NCBI RefSeq assembly: GCF_002234535.1
Contig: NZ_CP022521.1
Location: 1,612,001 to 1,676,000, forward strand
Direction: 5' to 3'
Length of the DNA stretch: 64,000 bases
Origin: Actinoalloteichus hoggarensis
GTDB taxonomy: Bacteria; Actinomycetota; Actinomycetes; Mycobacteriales; Pseudonocardiaceae
Below are positions 1 through 7,679 of the stretch, piece by piece (position 1 is the first letter of the stretch; each line of letters starts with the position of its first letter). The position numbers were made by a program, and so were the translations under genes. The notes under the pieces were generated by a model. The model ran no database searches. It had not been told where the DNA came from and worked only from the letters and a program-made list of their open reading frames with translations.

Positions 1-878
1 CCACGGGCGTGACGCCGCGGCGGCTGCCCGCGACGGAGGGCGTCCGGGGCGTGCACACGCTGCGCACTCTCGACGACGCGGTGGCGCTGCGGACCGCGCT
101 GCGGCCCGACACCCGGCTGGTCGTCGTCGGAGCGGGATTCCTCGGTACCGAGATCGCGGCAGCGGCCCGCGGACACGGCGCACAGGTGTGCCTGCTGGAG
201 CCCGCGCCGACGCCGCTGGCCGCCGTCGTCGGCACCGAGATCGGCGGCTTCGTCGCGCGGCTGCACCGCGACCAGGGCGTCGACCTGCGCACCGGGCCGA
301 CCGCCGCGGTGCGTGCCCTCCGCGTCGAGAACGGCGCGGTGACCGGCGTCCACACCGCCGACGGCGAGGTGCTGCCCGCCGACGTCGTCGCCGTGGCGAT
401 CGGCTCGCGGCCGTCGGTCGACTGGCTGACGGCCAGTGGTCTGCACTGTGCGGACGGTGTGCACTGCGACGCGACCTGCGCCGCGGCTCCGGGCGTGTTC
501 GCGGCGGGCGACGTGGCCCGCTGGTTCAACCCGCGCTACGGCGTCGAGATGCGCGTCGAACATCGCACCAACGCCGCCGAGCAGGCCCGCCACGTCGCGG
601 GCGCGCTGGTCGAGTCCGACCCGCTGCCCTTCAGCCCGGTGCCCTACTTCTGGTCCGACCAGTACGACGTGAAGATCCAGTCCCACGGGTTCCTGCACGG
701 CCACGACGAGGTGCGCATCGTCTCCGGCTCTCCCGCCGACCGCCGGTTCATCGCGCTCTACCGCCGGGGCGGTCGACTCGCGGGCGTGCTGGGCGTCGGG
801 GACTTTCGAGGGCTGCGCCGTTGGCGGTCCGTGTTGGACGCCGACCCCGAGTGGAACGACGCGCTGTCCGCCGAGTGA
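1..878 (+). CDS. NAD(P)/FAD-dependent oxidoreductase, ferredoxin-reductase-like (5' end missing)
   Basis: The reading frame is open from the window edge, so the N-terminal FAD-binding part is missing. The visible 290 residues contain an NAD(P)H-binding glycine motif (VVVGAGFLGTEIA), the second FAD signature with the ATG-like AVAIGSRPS stretch and GVFAAGDVAR, and a C-terminal reductase domain with YFWSDQYDVKIQSHG and a closing GVLGVGDFRGL. This order is that of ferredoxin/putidaredoxin/rubredoxin reductases, which pass electrons from NAD(P)H through FAD to a small iron-sulfur protein that often serves a P450 or oxygenase. No ferredoxin gene is visible downstream; a partner could lie upstream of the window. 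The family call is secure, the electron acceptor is unknown. Confidence 0.88.
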   Translation, partial: TGVTPRRLPATEGVRGVHTLRTLDDAVALRTALRPDTRLVVVGAGFLGTEIAAAARGHGAQVCLLEPAPTPLAAVVGTEIGGFVARLHRDQGVDLRTGPTAAVRALRVENGAVTGVHTADGEVLPADVVAVAIGSRPSVDWLTASGLHCADGVHCDATCAAAPGVFAAGDVARWFNPRYGVEMRVEHRTNAAEQARHVAGALVESDPLPFSPVPYFWSDQYDVKIQSHGFLHGHDEVRIVSGSPADRRFIALYRRGGRLAGVLGVGDFRGLRRWRSVLDADPEWNDALSAE

Positions 879-1708
879 ACCGTGCCGCGCCGACGTTCCA
901 GGGGCCCGCGGATCGGCGGGGGCCCGCGTACGGGAACCGTCGACCGCCTCGGAGGGTCCGGCGATCGGGCCTGAAGTGTTCGCCGACCATGCCGGTCGGT
1001 GCCGTGCGGGCCCGTCCCGGCGCGCCAGGCGGAGTGCCGCACCGTGCAAGGCGCGGATCGCGGCAGCGGCGGGGACGAACCCTCGGCGATCCGACCACTT
1101 CGGACCGCGGCGTTCGGCGGCGCGGCGACCGCCCGAGCCTCCGCGCGGACCGTCCTTCTCCGCTCAGTCTCGGCCGCCGCGCCGCCGCCGGTCGATCCTC
1201 CGCACGTCGGCGTCGGCAGGCGATGTCCGCCGCGCGTTGCCCGGCGCCGCGACACGATCCGCGTGCCTCGACAGGACGGGCCTGCGACGGCGATCGGAAA
1301 GAGCCGGCTCCGGCCTGTGCGATGACGAGTGGACCGACAGCGGTGCACACGACGCTTCCACCGGTCTGGGTAGACTGCCCGACATGGTCCCCGCACACGT
1401 ATTCTGTCGGCTCCGCGCCGCCTGAGAGATCGTCTCCGGCGAGTCGCCGCGCCCTCGGGCGCGGCCGGACCCCGAGCCGGTCTCCCGCCGGTCGTCGACA
1501 CGACACCTGACACGACCGCCCCGCTCGTCCTGAGTGGTGTCGTCGTGCGCTGACGGCTCGTCCACACCCGCTGATGCGCATCGTGCCCGCGGGCCGTGTG
1601 AGCCGTCCGACTCATGGTGCCCGTGGACGTCGGACGACCGCCGAGCACGGGCGGGCCCGAGCTCCCGCCCGGCGCCGCATCCGTAGCGCAGCATCCCGCA
1701 CACCCCTT
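879..1708. other. long intergenic stretch, no gene recognised
   Basis: About 830 bases between the reductase and the hydrolase leader. Several long open frames exist on both strands, but all are arginine/proline-rich translations typical of non-coding high-GC DNA. None has a good ribosome binding site or a recognisable motif. I see no RNA gene here. Confidence 0.5.
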
Positions 1709-1728
1709 ACCGACACGGACGTGTCGGT
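1709..1728. promoter_or_regulatory. inverted repeat (operator-like) upstream of the hydrolase
   Basis: ACCGACAC-GGAC-GTGTCGGT is a perfect 8-bp inverted repeat with a 4-base centre, ending 46 bases before the hydrolase start. This shape suits a dimeric repressor such as a TetR-type protein, but no such regulator lies next to it, so the binding protein is unknown. Confidence 0.45.
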
Positions 1729-1733
1729 GACCC

Positions 1734-1754
1734 GGGGTGCGCTCGACGCACCCC
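1734..1754 (+). promoter_or_regulatory. 8-bp stem-loop in the hydrolase 5' leader
   Basis: GGGGTGCG-CTCGA-CGCACCCC forms a perfect 8-bp stem with a 5-base loop, ending 20 bases before the hydrolase ATG. It lies five bases after the operator-like repeat at 1709-1728. It could act in the mRNA leader or be a second DNA-binding site. Confidence 0.45.
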
Positions 1755-1774
1755 GAGGAAGACAGGACCGACCT

Positions 1775-2692
1775 ATGACTCCCCACACCGAGCCCGCTAC
1801 CGAACCCGCCGCGACGCCGTCCGGCCCCGTCCCGCCGATCCACGGCGCCCCGACCTTCGTGCTGGTGCACGGCTCGGGGTCCAACTCCTTCATGTGGGCT
1901 CCGATCCAGCGCGAACTGGCGCTGCTCGGCCACCGCAGCCACGCGGTCGACCTGCCGGGCCACGGCTTCGACGCGCAGTACTCGCCCGCCTACCAGGCAC
2001 CACAGGATCTCGACGCCTGGGCGGTCGAGCCGTCGACACTGGCCGGGGTGACCCTCGCCGACAACGTGGCGGAGGTCCTCGAGGTCGTCAGGACGGTCGA
2101 ACGGCACGGCCCGGTGGTGCTCGTCGGCGCCAGCCTCGGCGGGCTGACGATCAGCGGAGTCGCCGACCGCGCCCCCGAGTTGGTCCGCAGGCTCGTCTAC
2201 ATCTCCGCCTGGAGCTGTGTGCGGCGGGCGAATCCGATCGAGTACATGGCGGAACCGGAGTTCGCCGACAACCTGTTGGCGCCGCTGGCCGCGCTCAACG
2301 TCGGCGACCCCGGCGTGCTCGGAGTCGGCCGCGCGAACTACCGCAGCGCGGACCCCGAGCTGCTGGCGGCGCTCAAGGCGGCCGTGCTGGCGGAGGAGGA
2401 CGAGGCGCGCTTCCTCGCCTTCCTCAACATCCTCCAGCCCGACGAGTCGCTGGCGGTGATGACGGCGGACGCCACCGTCGACGCCGCGACCTGGGGCACC
2501 GTTCCCCGCAGCTACCTGCGGCTGACCGGTGACCGATCGCTGCCGATCGCGATGCAGGACCGCCTGATCGCGGAGGCCGACGCCCTCACCCCGGACAATC
2601 CCTACGACGTGCACACGATGGACGCCTCGCACGTCGGGTTCGTCTATCGGGCGCGGGAGGTGGCGGCGCTGCTGGCCGGTCTCTCGCTCTGA
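1775..2692 (+). CDS. alpha/beta-fold hydrolase
   Basis: A 305-residue protein of the alpha/beta hydrolase fold. FVLVHGSGSNSFMW gives the oxyanion HG motif near residue 30. VDLPGHGFD follows, and VLVGASLGGLT holds the nucleophile elbow with Ser in G-A-S-L-G. Near the C-terminus SYLRLTGDRSLP supplies the likely acid and DASHVGFV the catalytic His. The length and motifs fit esterase-like family members close to plant methylesterase/hydroxynitrile-lyase types. The ATG is chosen because AGGA lies eight bases upstream and the homologous region begins soon after; an upstream extension is possible but lacks typical sequence. The gene stands alone, with two inverted repeats in front and a strong terminator behind. 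The substrate is unknown. Confidence 0.85.
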   Translation: MTPHTEPATEPAATPSGPVPPIHGAPTFVLVHGSGSNSFMWAPIQRELALLGHRSHAVDLPGHGFDAQYSPAYQAPQDLDAWAVEPSTLAGVTLADNVAEVLEVVRTVERHGPVVLVGASLGGLTISGVADRAPELVRRLVYISAWSCVRRANPIEYMAEPEFADNLLAPLAALNVGDPGVLGVGRANYRSADPELLAALKAAVLAEEDEARFLAFLNILQPDESLAVMTADATVDAATWGTVPRSYLRLTGDRSLPIAMQDRLIAEADALTPDNPYDVHTMDASHVGFVYRAREVAALLAGLSL

Positions 2693-2704
2693 CCGGCACC
2701 CCCG

Positions 2705-2736
2705 GTCGCCCGTCCGCCTCCGGGTGGGCGGGCGAC
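2705..2736 (+). terminator. GC-rich hairpin terminator after the hydrolase
   Basis: GTCGCCCG pairs perfectly with CGGGCGAC across a further partly paired interior, forming a strong hairpin 12 bases after the hydrolase stop. There is no long U tract, which is common for actinomycete terminators. Confidence 0.6.
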
Positions 2737-2853
2737 CCCGTTCCCGCGTCGAACACGCCGGAATCGCCGGGATCGTGGTGTGTCCCCGGTGCACACGGCC
2801 TTCCGATCGGCGGCGTGAACGGTCATTCCGTGCATCATGCTTCCGCCTACTGT

Positions 2854-3005
2854 GGTGAATCATTCACCCGTTCGGCAGGTGATGTGGTGATACCCTGTCT
2901 TCGCATTGCCGATCTTGATCTTTAGTATCCGTGGTCTGATCCGCGAGTCGAGAAGGTGAACTGCCGTTAACGCAGCCGGAACGCTTCAATTGGTGAATCT
3001 TCACC
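2854..3005. promoter_or_regulatory. paired GGTGAA palindromes upstream of the lasso-cluster regulator
   Basis: This comparatively AT-rich stretch carries two perfect palindromes with the same half site: GGTGAAT-C-ATTCACC at 2854-2868 and GGTGAA-TC-TTCACC at 2992-3005. Further GGTGA half sites occur between and after them, at about 2888, 2955 and 3026. The second palindrome ends 132 bases before the SARP start. They look like operator sites controlling entry into the lasso cluster, perhaps for a global regulator that reads GTGA/TCAC half sites. The binding protein is unknown. Confidence 0.5.
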
Positions 3006-3137
3006 GAATATGACCGGGTGATCGGGGTGAAGCGCCGTCGCCTCCCGGTGTGTGACCGCGGCTGTCGACGGTGAGTGCGCGGGCCGCGTCAAGTATCCGG
3101 AATCCGATGTGGACTGAGAATTCGTGATCGGGGGATC

Positions 3138-4004
3138 ATGTATTTTCAACTGTTAGGCGAGACGCGGTTCTGGCGGGGCGGTCAGGAGATCAGAATCGGT
3201 CCGCAGCAGCGTCGACTGCTGCTCGCCGTGCTTCTCCTCAACGCCAACGAGTCGGTGCACCGCGAGCGGCTGTTCGAACTGCTGTGGGGCGATCCGCTGC
3301 CGCGATCGGCCACCGGTTCGCTCCAGGCGCACGTGTCGCGGCTGCGGTCGGCGTTGGGGCTGGGGCTGGGGCGGGGAAGCGCCGCCTCCTGTGAGGTGGC
3401 CCTGCGAACCGTGGGCGCCGGATACCAGATCACGGTGCCGAGCGAGGACGTCGACGTCCATCGCTTCGAAGCCCTGGTGTGTCGTGCCCGCTCCGCGGGG
3501 GCGGCGACGGCGCTCGCGTTGTACGGCCAGGCACTCGACCTCTGGTGCGGACCGCCGTTGTCGGACATCACCAACGACCGGGCTCGGCTGGAACTCTGCC
3601 TGCCGTTGGAGGAGCGCAGGCTCGACGTGCTCACCGACCAGATCGACCTCAGGATCGCGCTCGGTGCCTGGACAGGACTGATCGCCGAGCTGACCGCGCT
3701 GGCGTCCCGATATCCGAGCAGGCCGAGATACGCCGCGCAGCTCATGATCCTGCTGCATCGCTGCGGGCGTACCGCGGACGCGCTGGAGGCCTTTCGTCGG
3801 GCTCGGGAATCAATGGATCGGGAGTTCGGTCTCGATCCTCCCGCGCGGCTCCGCTGGTTGGAGACGGCGATTCTGCGTAACGATTCCCTGGTGCAGGACG
3901 ACCGATTCGTGGTCGACGGTCGCTATTGGCTGGCCGCCGTCGACCGGGACGGACATCGGCCCCGGCAAGGCGCGGACAAGGACTTCGCAAGTCGGCGCGC
4001 TTAG
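3138..4004 (+). CDS. SARP/AfsR-type transcriptional regulator of the lasso cluster
   Basis: A 288-residue SARP-like activator. Residues about 1-95 form the OmpR-type winged helix (LGETRFWRGG, QQRRLLLAVLLLNANESVHRERLFELLWGD, SLQAHVSRLRSAL, GAGYQITV). Residues about 105-250 form the bacterial transcriptional activation domain with helical repeats (ALALYGQALDLWCGPPLSDI, SRPRYAAQLMILLHRCGRTADALEAFRRARESMDREFGLDP). There is no C-terminal NB-ARC or TPR extension, so it is a small SARP. The ATG at 3138 is preceded by GGGGGAT. It lies 86 bases upstream of the lasso precursor and on the same strand, so it is most likely the pathway activator. Family members bind direct heptamer repeats; no obvious set was found directly before lasA. 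Confidence 0.85.
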   Translation: MYFQLLGETRFWRGGQEIRIGPQQRRLLLAVLLLNANESVHRERLFELLWGDPLPRSATGSLQAHVSRLRSALGLGLGRGSAASCEVALRTVGAGYQITVPSEDVDVHRFEALVCRARSAGAATALALYGQALDLWCGPPLSDITNDRARLELCLPLEERRLDVLTDQIDLRIALGAWTGLIAELTALASRYPSRPRYAAQLMILLHRCGRTADALEAFRRARESMDREFGLDPPARLRWLETAILRNDSLVQDDRFVVDGRYWLAAVDRDGHRPRQGADKDFASRRA

Positions 4005-4090
4005 ATTGTCGACGGCCCTGAAGCGACATGGTGCGGCACCGGATCTCTTCGGGGTCTACGGGTTACCGATCCTGCCTGAAGGAGAAGCTC

Positions 4091-4231
4091 ATGAACGATG
4101 AGTCGAGGGTGGAGGCACTCGGTTCGTACGAGCCGCCTGCGTTGGAGGAGGTCGGCGTCTTCGACAAGGTGACGTTGGGACGTCCGTCCTGGGGCTTCGA
4201 AGCCGACTGGTCGTGCGTGATGGTCTGCTGA
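4091..4231 (+). CDS. lasA: class IV (LP2006-like) lasso peptide precursor
   Basis: A 46-residue precursor behind a clear GAAGGAG ribosome binding site. Leader residues 1-29 hold the actinobacterial lasso recognition pattern Y-x2-P-x-L-x3-G-x-F (YEPPALEEVGVF) and end in the conserved Thr at the penultimate position (KVTL). The predicted 17-residue core is GRPSWGFEADWSCVMVC. Gly1 would form the macrolactam with Glu8, giving an eight-residue ring; Trp11, Ser12 and the tail would thread, and Cys13 and Cys17 can form a disulfide within the tail. As I recall, LP2006 of Nocardiopsis is GRPNWGFENDWSCVRVC, so this core differs at positions 4, 9 and 15 only. The maturation genes follow immediately. Identity as a lasso precursor is very secure; the mature structure is inferred. 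Confidence 0.95.
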   Translation: MNDESRVEALGSYEPPALEEVGVFDKVTLGRPSWGFEADWSCVMVC

Positions 4232-4268
4232 TCACGTCGGGACGACGCGGACCACGGTTGAGCGCGGT

Positions 4269-4298
4269 CGTGTCGACGGGCCCCGGCGCGTCGACACG
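4269..4298 (+). terminator. hairpin between lasA and the maturation genes (partial terminator/attenuator)
   Basis: CGTGTCGACG pairs with CGTCGACACG over ten base pairs with a ten-base GC loop, 37 bases after the lasA stop and about 300 bases before lasC. A leaky stop here would make precursor mRNA more abundant than enzyme mRNA, a common arrangement in RiPP operons. Confidence 0.55.
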
Positions 4299-4596
4299 GT
4301 CCCGGCCCGACGCGGTCCCCGAGCCGCTCCGTCCCCCGGGTCGGGGCGGCGCGGAGTCGGCGGGCCCTCTCCGACGGTCGGTGCGGGTCTCACGATCGAA
4401 CTACCTCGCACGGCGCAGGCGACTTTCGCCGCCCGAGAGCGAGCTGAGGGAGGGGCCGCCGCATCTCGTCGGTGGCGAGCCGAGCACCCCCGCCAGAGGG
4501 TCTTCATCGAGCCCGCCGGGCCGCGGGCCGGTGGTGCGGACACAGCACGGTGGCCACCAGGGAAGGTGGTCCACGGATCGGAACGGGGCGAACGAC

Positions 4597-6420
4597 ATGG
4601 ACTTCCTGATCTTCCCCGACTGCCCCGCAGGGGCCGCCGTCGCCGAGACGGTCGCCGTCGGACCGGACGTCCGAGTGATCCCGCATCCCGGCGGCCGTCC
4701 CTGGATCGTCGGTACGTGGTCGGACCACGAGGTCTGCCATGCCTCGGTCGGGACCCGAGGCGTCGCGTTCCTCGGCGTCTGCTCGATGACGACGCGGGAC
4801 CTCACCGCGCGGCTGGACCGAGCCGACGGCGTCGACCTCGATCGGCTCCGACGTGCGGCGGCGGGCAGCTTCCATCTGATCGCCTCGATCGACGGGCGCG
4901 TCCTGGCCCAGGGCACGCTCTCCTCGGTCCGCCAGATCTTCCACACCAGGATCGGCGGGGTCGTCGTGGCCGCCGACCGGCCGCAGAGCCTGGCCTCGGC
5001 GACCGGAGCGGACATCGTGGACGAACTGCTCGCCCTCCAACTCGTGTCGCCCTTCGCGCCATGGCCGTTGAGCGATCACTGCCTCTGGCGCGGCGTGGAG
5101 GCGTTGGGAGTCGGGTGCCGCCTCGACGTGGACGGTCAGGGCGTCGGTCGCGTCGTGCGCTGGTGGAACCCGCCGCCACCGGACGTCGCGCTCCCCGAGA
5201 GCGCCGAGCGCGTCGGCGCCGCCCTGCACGACGCCGTGGCCGCACGCACGGGGCCGCGGCGGTCGCTCAGCGCCGACCTCTCCGGCGGGATGGACTCGAC
5301 CAGCGTCTCCTTCCTCGCCGCCGGACAGTTCGTCCGACTGGTGACGACCCGTTGGGAGGCGGCGAACCCGGACGACGAGGACCAGACGTGGGCGGCGCAG
5401 GCCGCCGCCTTCCTGCCCCGCGCCGAGCACGTCGTGCTCACGCGGGCCGAGACTCCGATGAACTTCGCCGGGCTCACCACCCCCGACGCCGACGTCGAGG
5501 CCCCGTTCGCCTGGATTCGCACCAGGAGCAGGCTCGCACACCAGGCTCGCAGGCTCGCCGCCCTCGGCTCGACCATGCACCTGACCGGCCACGGCGGTGA
5601 CGAGCTGTTCTTCCCCAGCCCGCCGCACCTGCACGCGCTGGTGCGCAGCGAGCCGCTGACCTCGATCGGCTACCTCCGTGGCTATCGGTCGATGTACCGC
5701 TGGACCGTGTGGTCGATGATGACCGGCCTCGCCCGCGACCCGAGCTTCGGTCGGTGGCTGTCGTCCTCCGCCGACCGGCTCACCGCGACGGTCCGCGAGC
5801 TGCGGCGCGCTCCGGACTTCGGCTGGGCAGGCCCGTTCCTCGCCCCGCGGTGGATCAGCCCGACGGGCGTGGAGGCCGTGCGCACGCTGCTGCGGAGGGC
5901 CGCGGCGGAGGACCCCGAGCCGATGTGCCCGCTGCGACCCCAGCACGCGACGATGCAGGACGTCAGAAAGTGCGGCGAGTCCGTGCGACGGGTCGATCGC
6001 CTGACCTCCCGATCCGGAGTGAGCTGGCAGGCGCCGTTCCTCGACGATCACGTCGTCGAGGCCTCACTCGCCGTCCGCCTCGCCGACTCCGCCACCCCGT
6101 ACCGATACAAGCCCGTGCTCGCGGCCGCGATGCGCGACGTCGTGCCCGCCGAACTGCTCGGCCGGGGCACGAAATCCGAGTACAGCGCCGACGTCTACGC
6201 CGGGCTGCGCGCGTGCAGGCGCGATCTCGTCGAACTGTGCGACGACATGGTCCTCGCCCGGCGCGGACTGCTCGACGTCGACAAGTTCCGCGCGACCCTG
6301 CTCGGCATGCACACCTCGTCGGCGGGTCTCAGTCTCGTCGTCGCGACGCTCGCCTGCGAGACGTGGCTGCGATCGCTGTCCGCCGCGCGGACCACGACCC
6401 TGACCGGAGGAGCCCGATGA
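4597..6420 (+). CDS. lasC: lasso cyclase, asparagine-synthetase-like
   Basis: A 607-residue protein of the asparagine synthetase B family. The N-terminal glutaminase-like half begins MDFLIF and lacks the Cys2 nucleophile, as expected of lasso cyclases, which do not release ammonia from glutamine. The synthetase half carries the pyrophosphate-binding loop SGGMDS at residues 229-234, TGHGGDELFF, and GVSWQAPFLDDHVVEASL with the later GRGTKSEYSADVY. It would adenylate the Glu8 side chain of the core so that the freed Gly1 amine closes the ring. The ATG at 4597 was chosen because the domain begins there; the frame is open upstream to 4213, but that part is Arg/Pro-rich. Its last four bases (ATGA) overlap lasB1, so the two are translationally coupled. 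Confidence 0.93.
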   Translation: MDFLIFPDCPAGAAVAETVAVGPDVRVIPHPGGRPWIVGTWSDHEVCHASVGTRGVAFLGVCSMTTRDLTARLDRADGVDLDRLRRAAAGSFHLIASIDGRVLAQGTLSSVRQIFHTRIGGVVVAADRPQSLASATGADIVDELLALQLVSPFAPWPLSDHCLWRGVEALGVGCRLDVDGQGVGRVVRWWNPPPPDVALPESAERVGAALHDAVAARTGPRRSLSADLSGGMDSTSVSFLAAGQFVRLVTTRWEAANPDDEDQTWAAQAAAFLPRAEHVVLTRAETPMNFAGLTTPDADVEAPFAWIRTRSRLAHQARRLAALGSTMHLTGHGGDELFFPSPPHLHALVRSEPLTSIGYLRGYRSMYRWTVWSMMTGLARDPSFGRWLSSSADRLTATVRELRRAPDFGWAGPFLAPRWISPTGVEAVRTLLRRAAAEDPEPMCPLRPQHATMQDVRKCGESVRRVDRLTSRSGVSWQAPFLDDHVVEASLAVRLADSATPYRYKPVLAAAMRDVVPAELLGRGTKSEYSADVYAGLRACRRDLVELCDDMVLARRGLLDVDKFRATLLGMHTSSAGLSLVVATLACETWLRSLSAARTTTLTGGAR

Positions 6421-6674
6421 CCTTCGCCCTCAGCCCCGACGTCTCCATCACCGACGTCGGCGACGGCATGGTGCTGCTGGACGAGCGAGGCGGTCGATAC
6501 TTCCAGCTCAACGAGACCGGGGCGCTCGTGCTGCGGCGTGTCCTGGCGGGCGTCGCGGTCGACGCGGTGGTCGCCGAACTCCGCGACCGGCACCCCGACG
6601 CGGCGGGTCGCGTGGCCGACGACGTCAGCGGGATCATCGACTCGCTGTGCGCGGCGGAGGTGGTCGTCCGATGA
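6417..6674 (+). CDS. lasB1: lasso RiPP recognition element (PqqD-like)
   Basis: An 85-residue PqqD-like protein: three beta strands (VSITDVGDGMVLLDERGGRYFQLNETGALVLRRV, residues about 8-42) then helices. This is the stand-alone RRE of the split B enzyme: it grips the YxxPxLxxxGxF leader segment and presents the precursor to the protease and cyclase. It overlaps lasC by four bases and lasB2 by four bases, both as ATGA, giving a tightly coupled C-B1-B2 unit. The small size and order fit actinobacterial lasso clusters exactly. Confidence 0.93.
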   Translation: MTFALSPDVSITDVGDGMVLLDERGGRYFQLNETGALVLRRVLAGVAVDAVVAELRDRHPDAAGRVADDVSGIIDSLCAAEVVVR

Positions 6675-7084
6675 CCATGCCCGTGATGCTCGAGCCGTCG
6701 GTGCCCGTGCCCTGGCACCGCAGGCTGCTCGCCCGGATCGCCGTCGCGGCGGCGGCACCGCTCTGTTCGCTCTCGCCGCGCAGGCTCCGAGCGGTGCTGG
6801 AGGTGCTGCGGCGCGGCGCCCGCCCGGCCACCGCCGAACAGGCCGTGGCGGCGCGCGCCGCCGTGGTGTCGGTCAGCGTGCGCTGCGCGGGGCAGGGCTG
6901 TCTGCAACGGTCCATCGCCGTGGTGCTGTCGACCAGGCTCACCGGCCGGTGGGCCGACTGGTGCACGGGGGTGTGCGTCGAGCCGTTCCGTGCCCATGCG
7001 TGGGTGGAGGTGGACGGCGAGCCGATCGGCGAGCGCAACGACATCAAGGCCTACCGAACGGTGCTGGCCGTCCGCCTGCGGTGA
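6671..7084 (+). CDS. lasB2: lasso leader peptidase (transglutaminase-like)
   Basis: A 137-residue cysteine protease of the transglutaminase-like family. GQGCLQRSIAVVL gives the catalytic Cys at residue 77, AHAWVEVDG gives His109, and Asp115 is a likely third member. It would cut the leader after Leu29 of the precursor, freeing Gly1 for ring closure, in complex with B1 and leader. It overlaps lasB1 by four bases. The length is normal for B2 proteins that lack the fused RRE. A short gap of 52 bases, with a palindrome CGTTCG-T-CGAACG at 7098-7110, separates it from the next gene. Confidence 0.93.
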   Translation: MTMPVMLEPSVPVPWHRRLLARIAVAAAAPLCSLSPRRLRAVLEVLRRGARPATAEQAVAARAAVVSVSVRCAGQGCLQRSIAVVLSTRLTGRWADWCTGVCVEPFRAHAWVEVDGEPIGERNDIKAYRTVLAVRLR

Positions 7085-7136
7085 GTCGGCACGGGCCCGT
7101 TCGTCGAACGACGACGGGAGAGGGAGGACGGGTGTC

Positions 7137-7679
7137 ATGGCCGACTATGTGCTGATCGCGGACCGGTGTCTGATCGCGGTGATCTTCGGGGTCGCCTTCG
7201 TCACCAAGGTGCGCGGGGCTGCGGCGTTCCGGCGGTTCGCGGACACGGTGCGGACTCTGACGAGGTTTCGGCGGCCCGCGGCGACGGGCATCGCGGCGCT
7301 GGTCGTGGCGGGTGAGGCGATCACGACGATCCTGGTGGTGCTGCCCGGCACCGTCCGGCTCGGCTTCGCGGCGGCCGCCGGGCTGCTCGCCGTGTTCATC
7401 GCCGTGGTGTTCCGGGCGGTCCAGGTCGGCGTGCTTGCGGAGTGCCGCTGTTTCGGCCGCGGATCGGTGATGAGCAGCGCGATGGTCCTGCGGAACCTGT
7501 TGCTCATGGCCGCCGCGGTCACCGGCGTGGCGACGGCGCCCGGCGCCCCGGTGCCCGATGTCGGTCTGCTCCTCGTCGCCGGGGCGATCGGGGTGGCGCT
7601 CGCCGTGTTCTTCATTCGCTATTACGACGCGCTGGTACGACTGCTGCTCGGGCGGCTGTCGCCGCAGGTCGACACGTGA
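7137..7679 (+). CDS. MauE/DoxX-like membrane protein in the lasso operon
   Basis: A 180-residue integral membrane protein with about four to five hydrophobic helices: residues 6-22, 50-70, 75-95, 115-135 and 140-165. It carries the motif ECRCFGRGS with Cys103 and Cys105 at a membrane face. That motif and layout match the MauE family, whose founding member is needed for disulfide-rich methylamine dehydrogenase maturation. It ends in a four-base overlap (GTGA) with the ABC ATPase, so it belongs to the operon. Because the product is expected to contain a Cys13-Cys17 disulfide, a role in thiol oxidation at the membrane is a reasonable guess, but it is inference only. A role in immunity or export is the alternative. 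The ATG follows GGGAGGACGGGTGTC. Confidence 0.8.
   Translation: MADYVLIADRCLIAVIFGVAFVTKVRGAAAFRRFADTVRTLTRFRRPAATGIAALVVAGEAITTILVVLPGTVRLGFAAAAGLLAVFIAVVFRAVQVGVLAECRCFGRGSVMSSAMVLRNLLLMAAAVTGVATAPGAPVPDVGLLLVAGAIGVALAVFFIRYYDALVRLLLGRLSPQVDT

Noticed and set aside
188-1581. Long open frames on both strands over the reductase end and the following gap
   Set aside because: Arg/Pro/Ala-rich translations without motifs or ribosome sites; typical shadows of high-GC sequence.
4005-4090. Possible riboswitch or SARP heptamer repeats in the lasA leader
   Set aside because: No conserved aptamer or convincing direct repeats found in the 86 bases.
4504-6051. A 515-codon minus-strand frame opposite lasC
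   Set aside because: It is antisense to a well-supported asparagine-synthetase-like gene and has no protein-like motifs.
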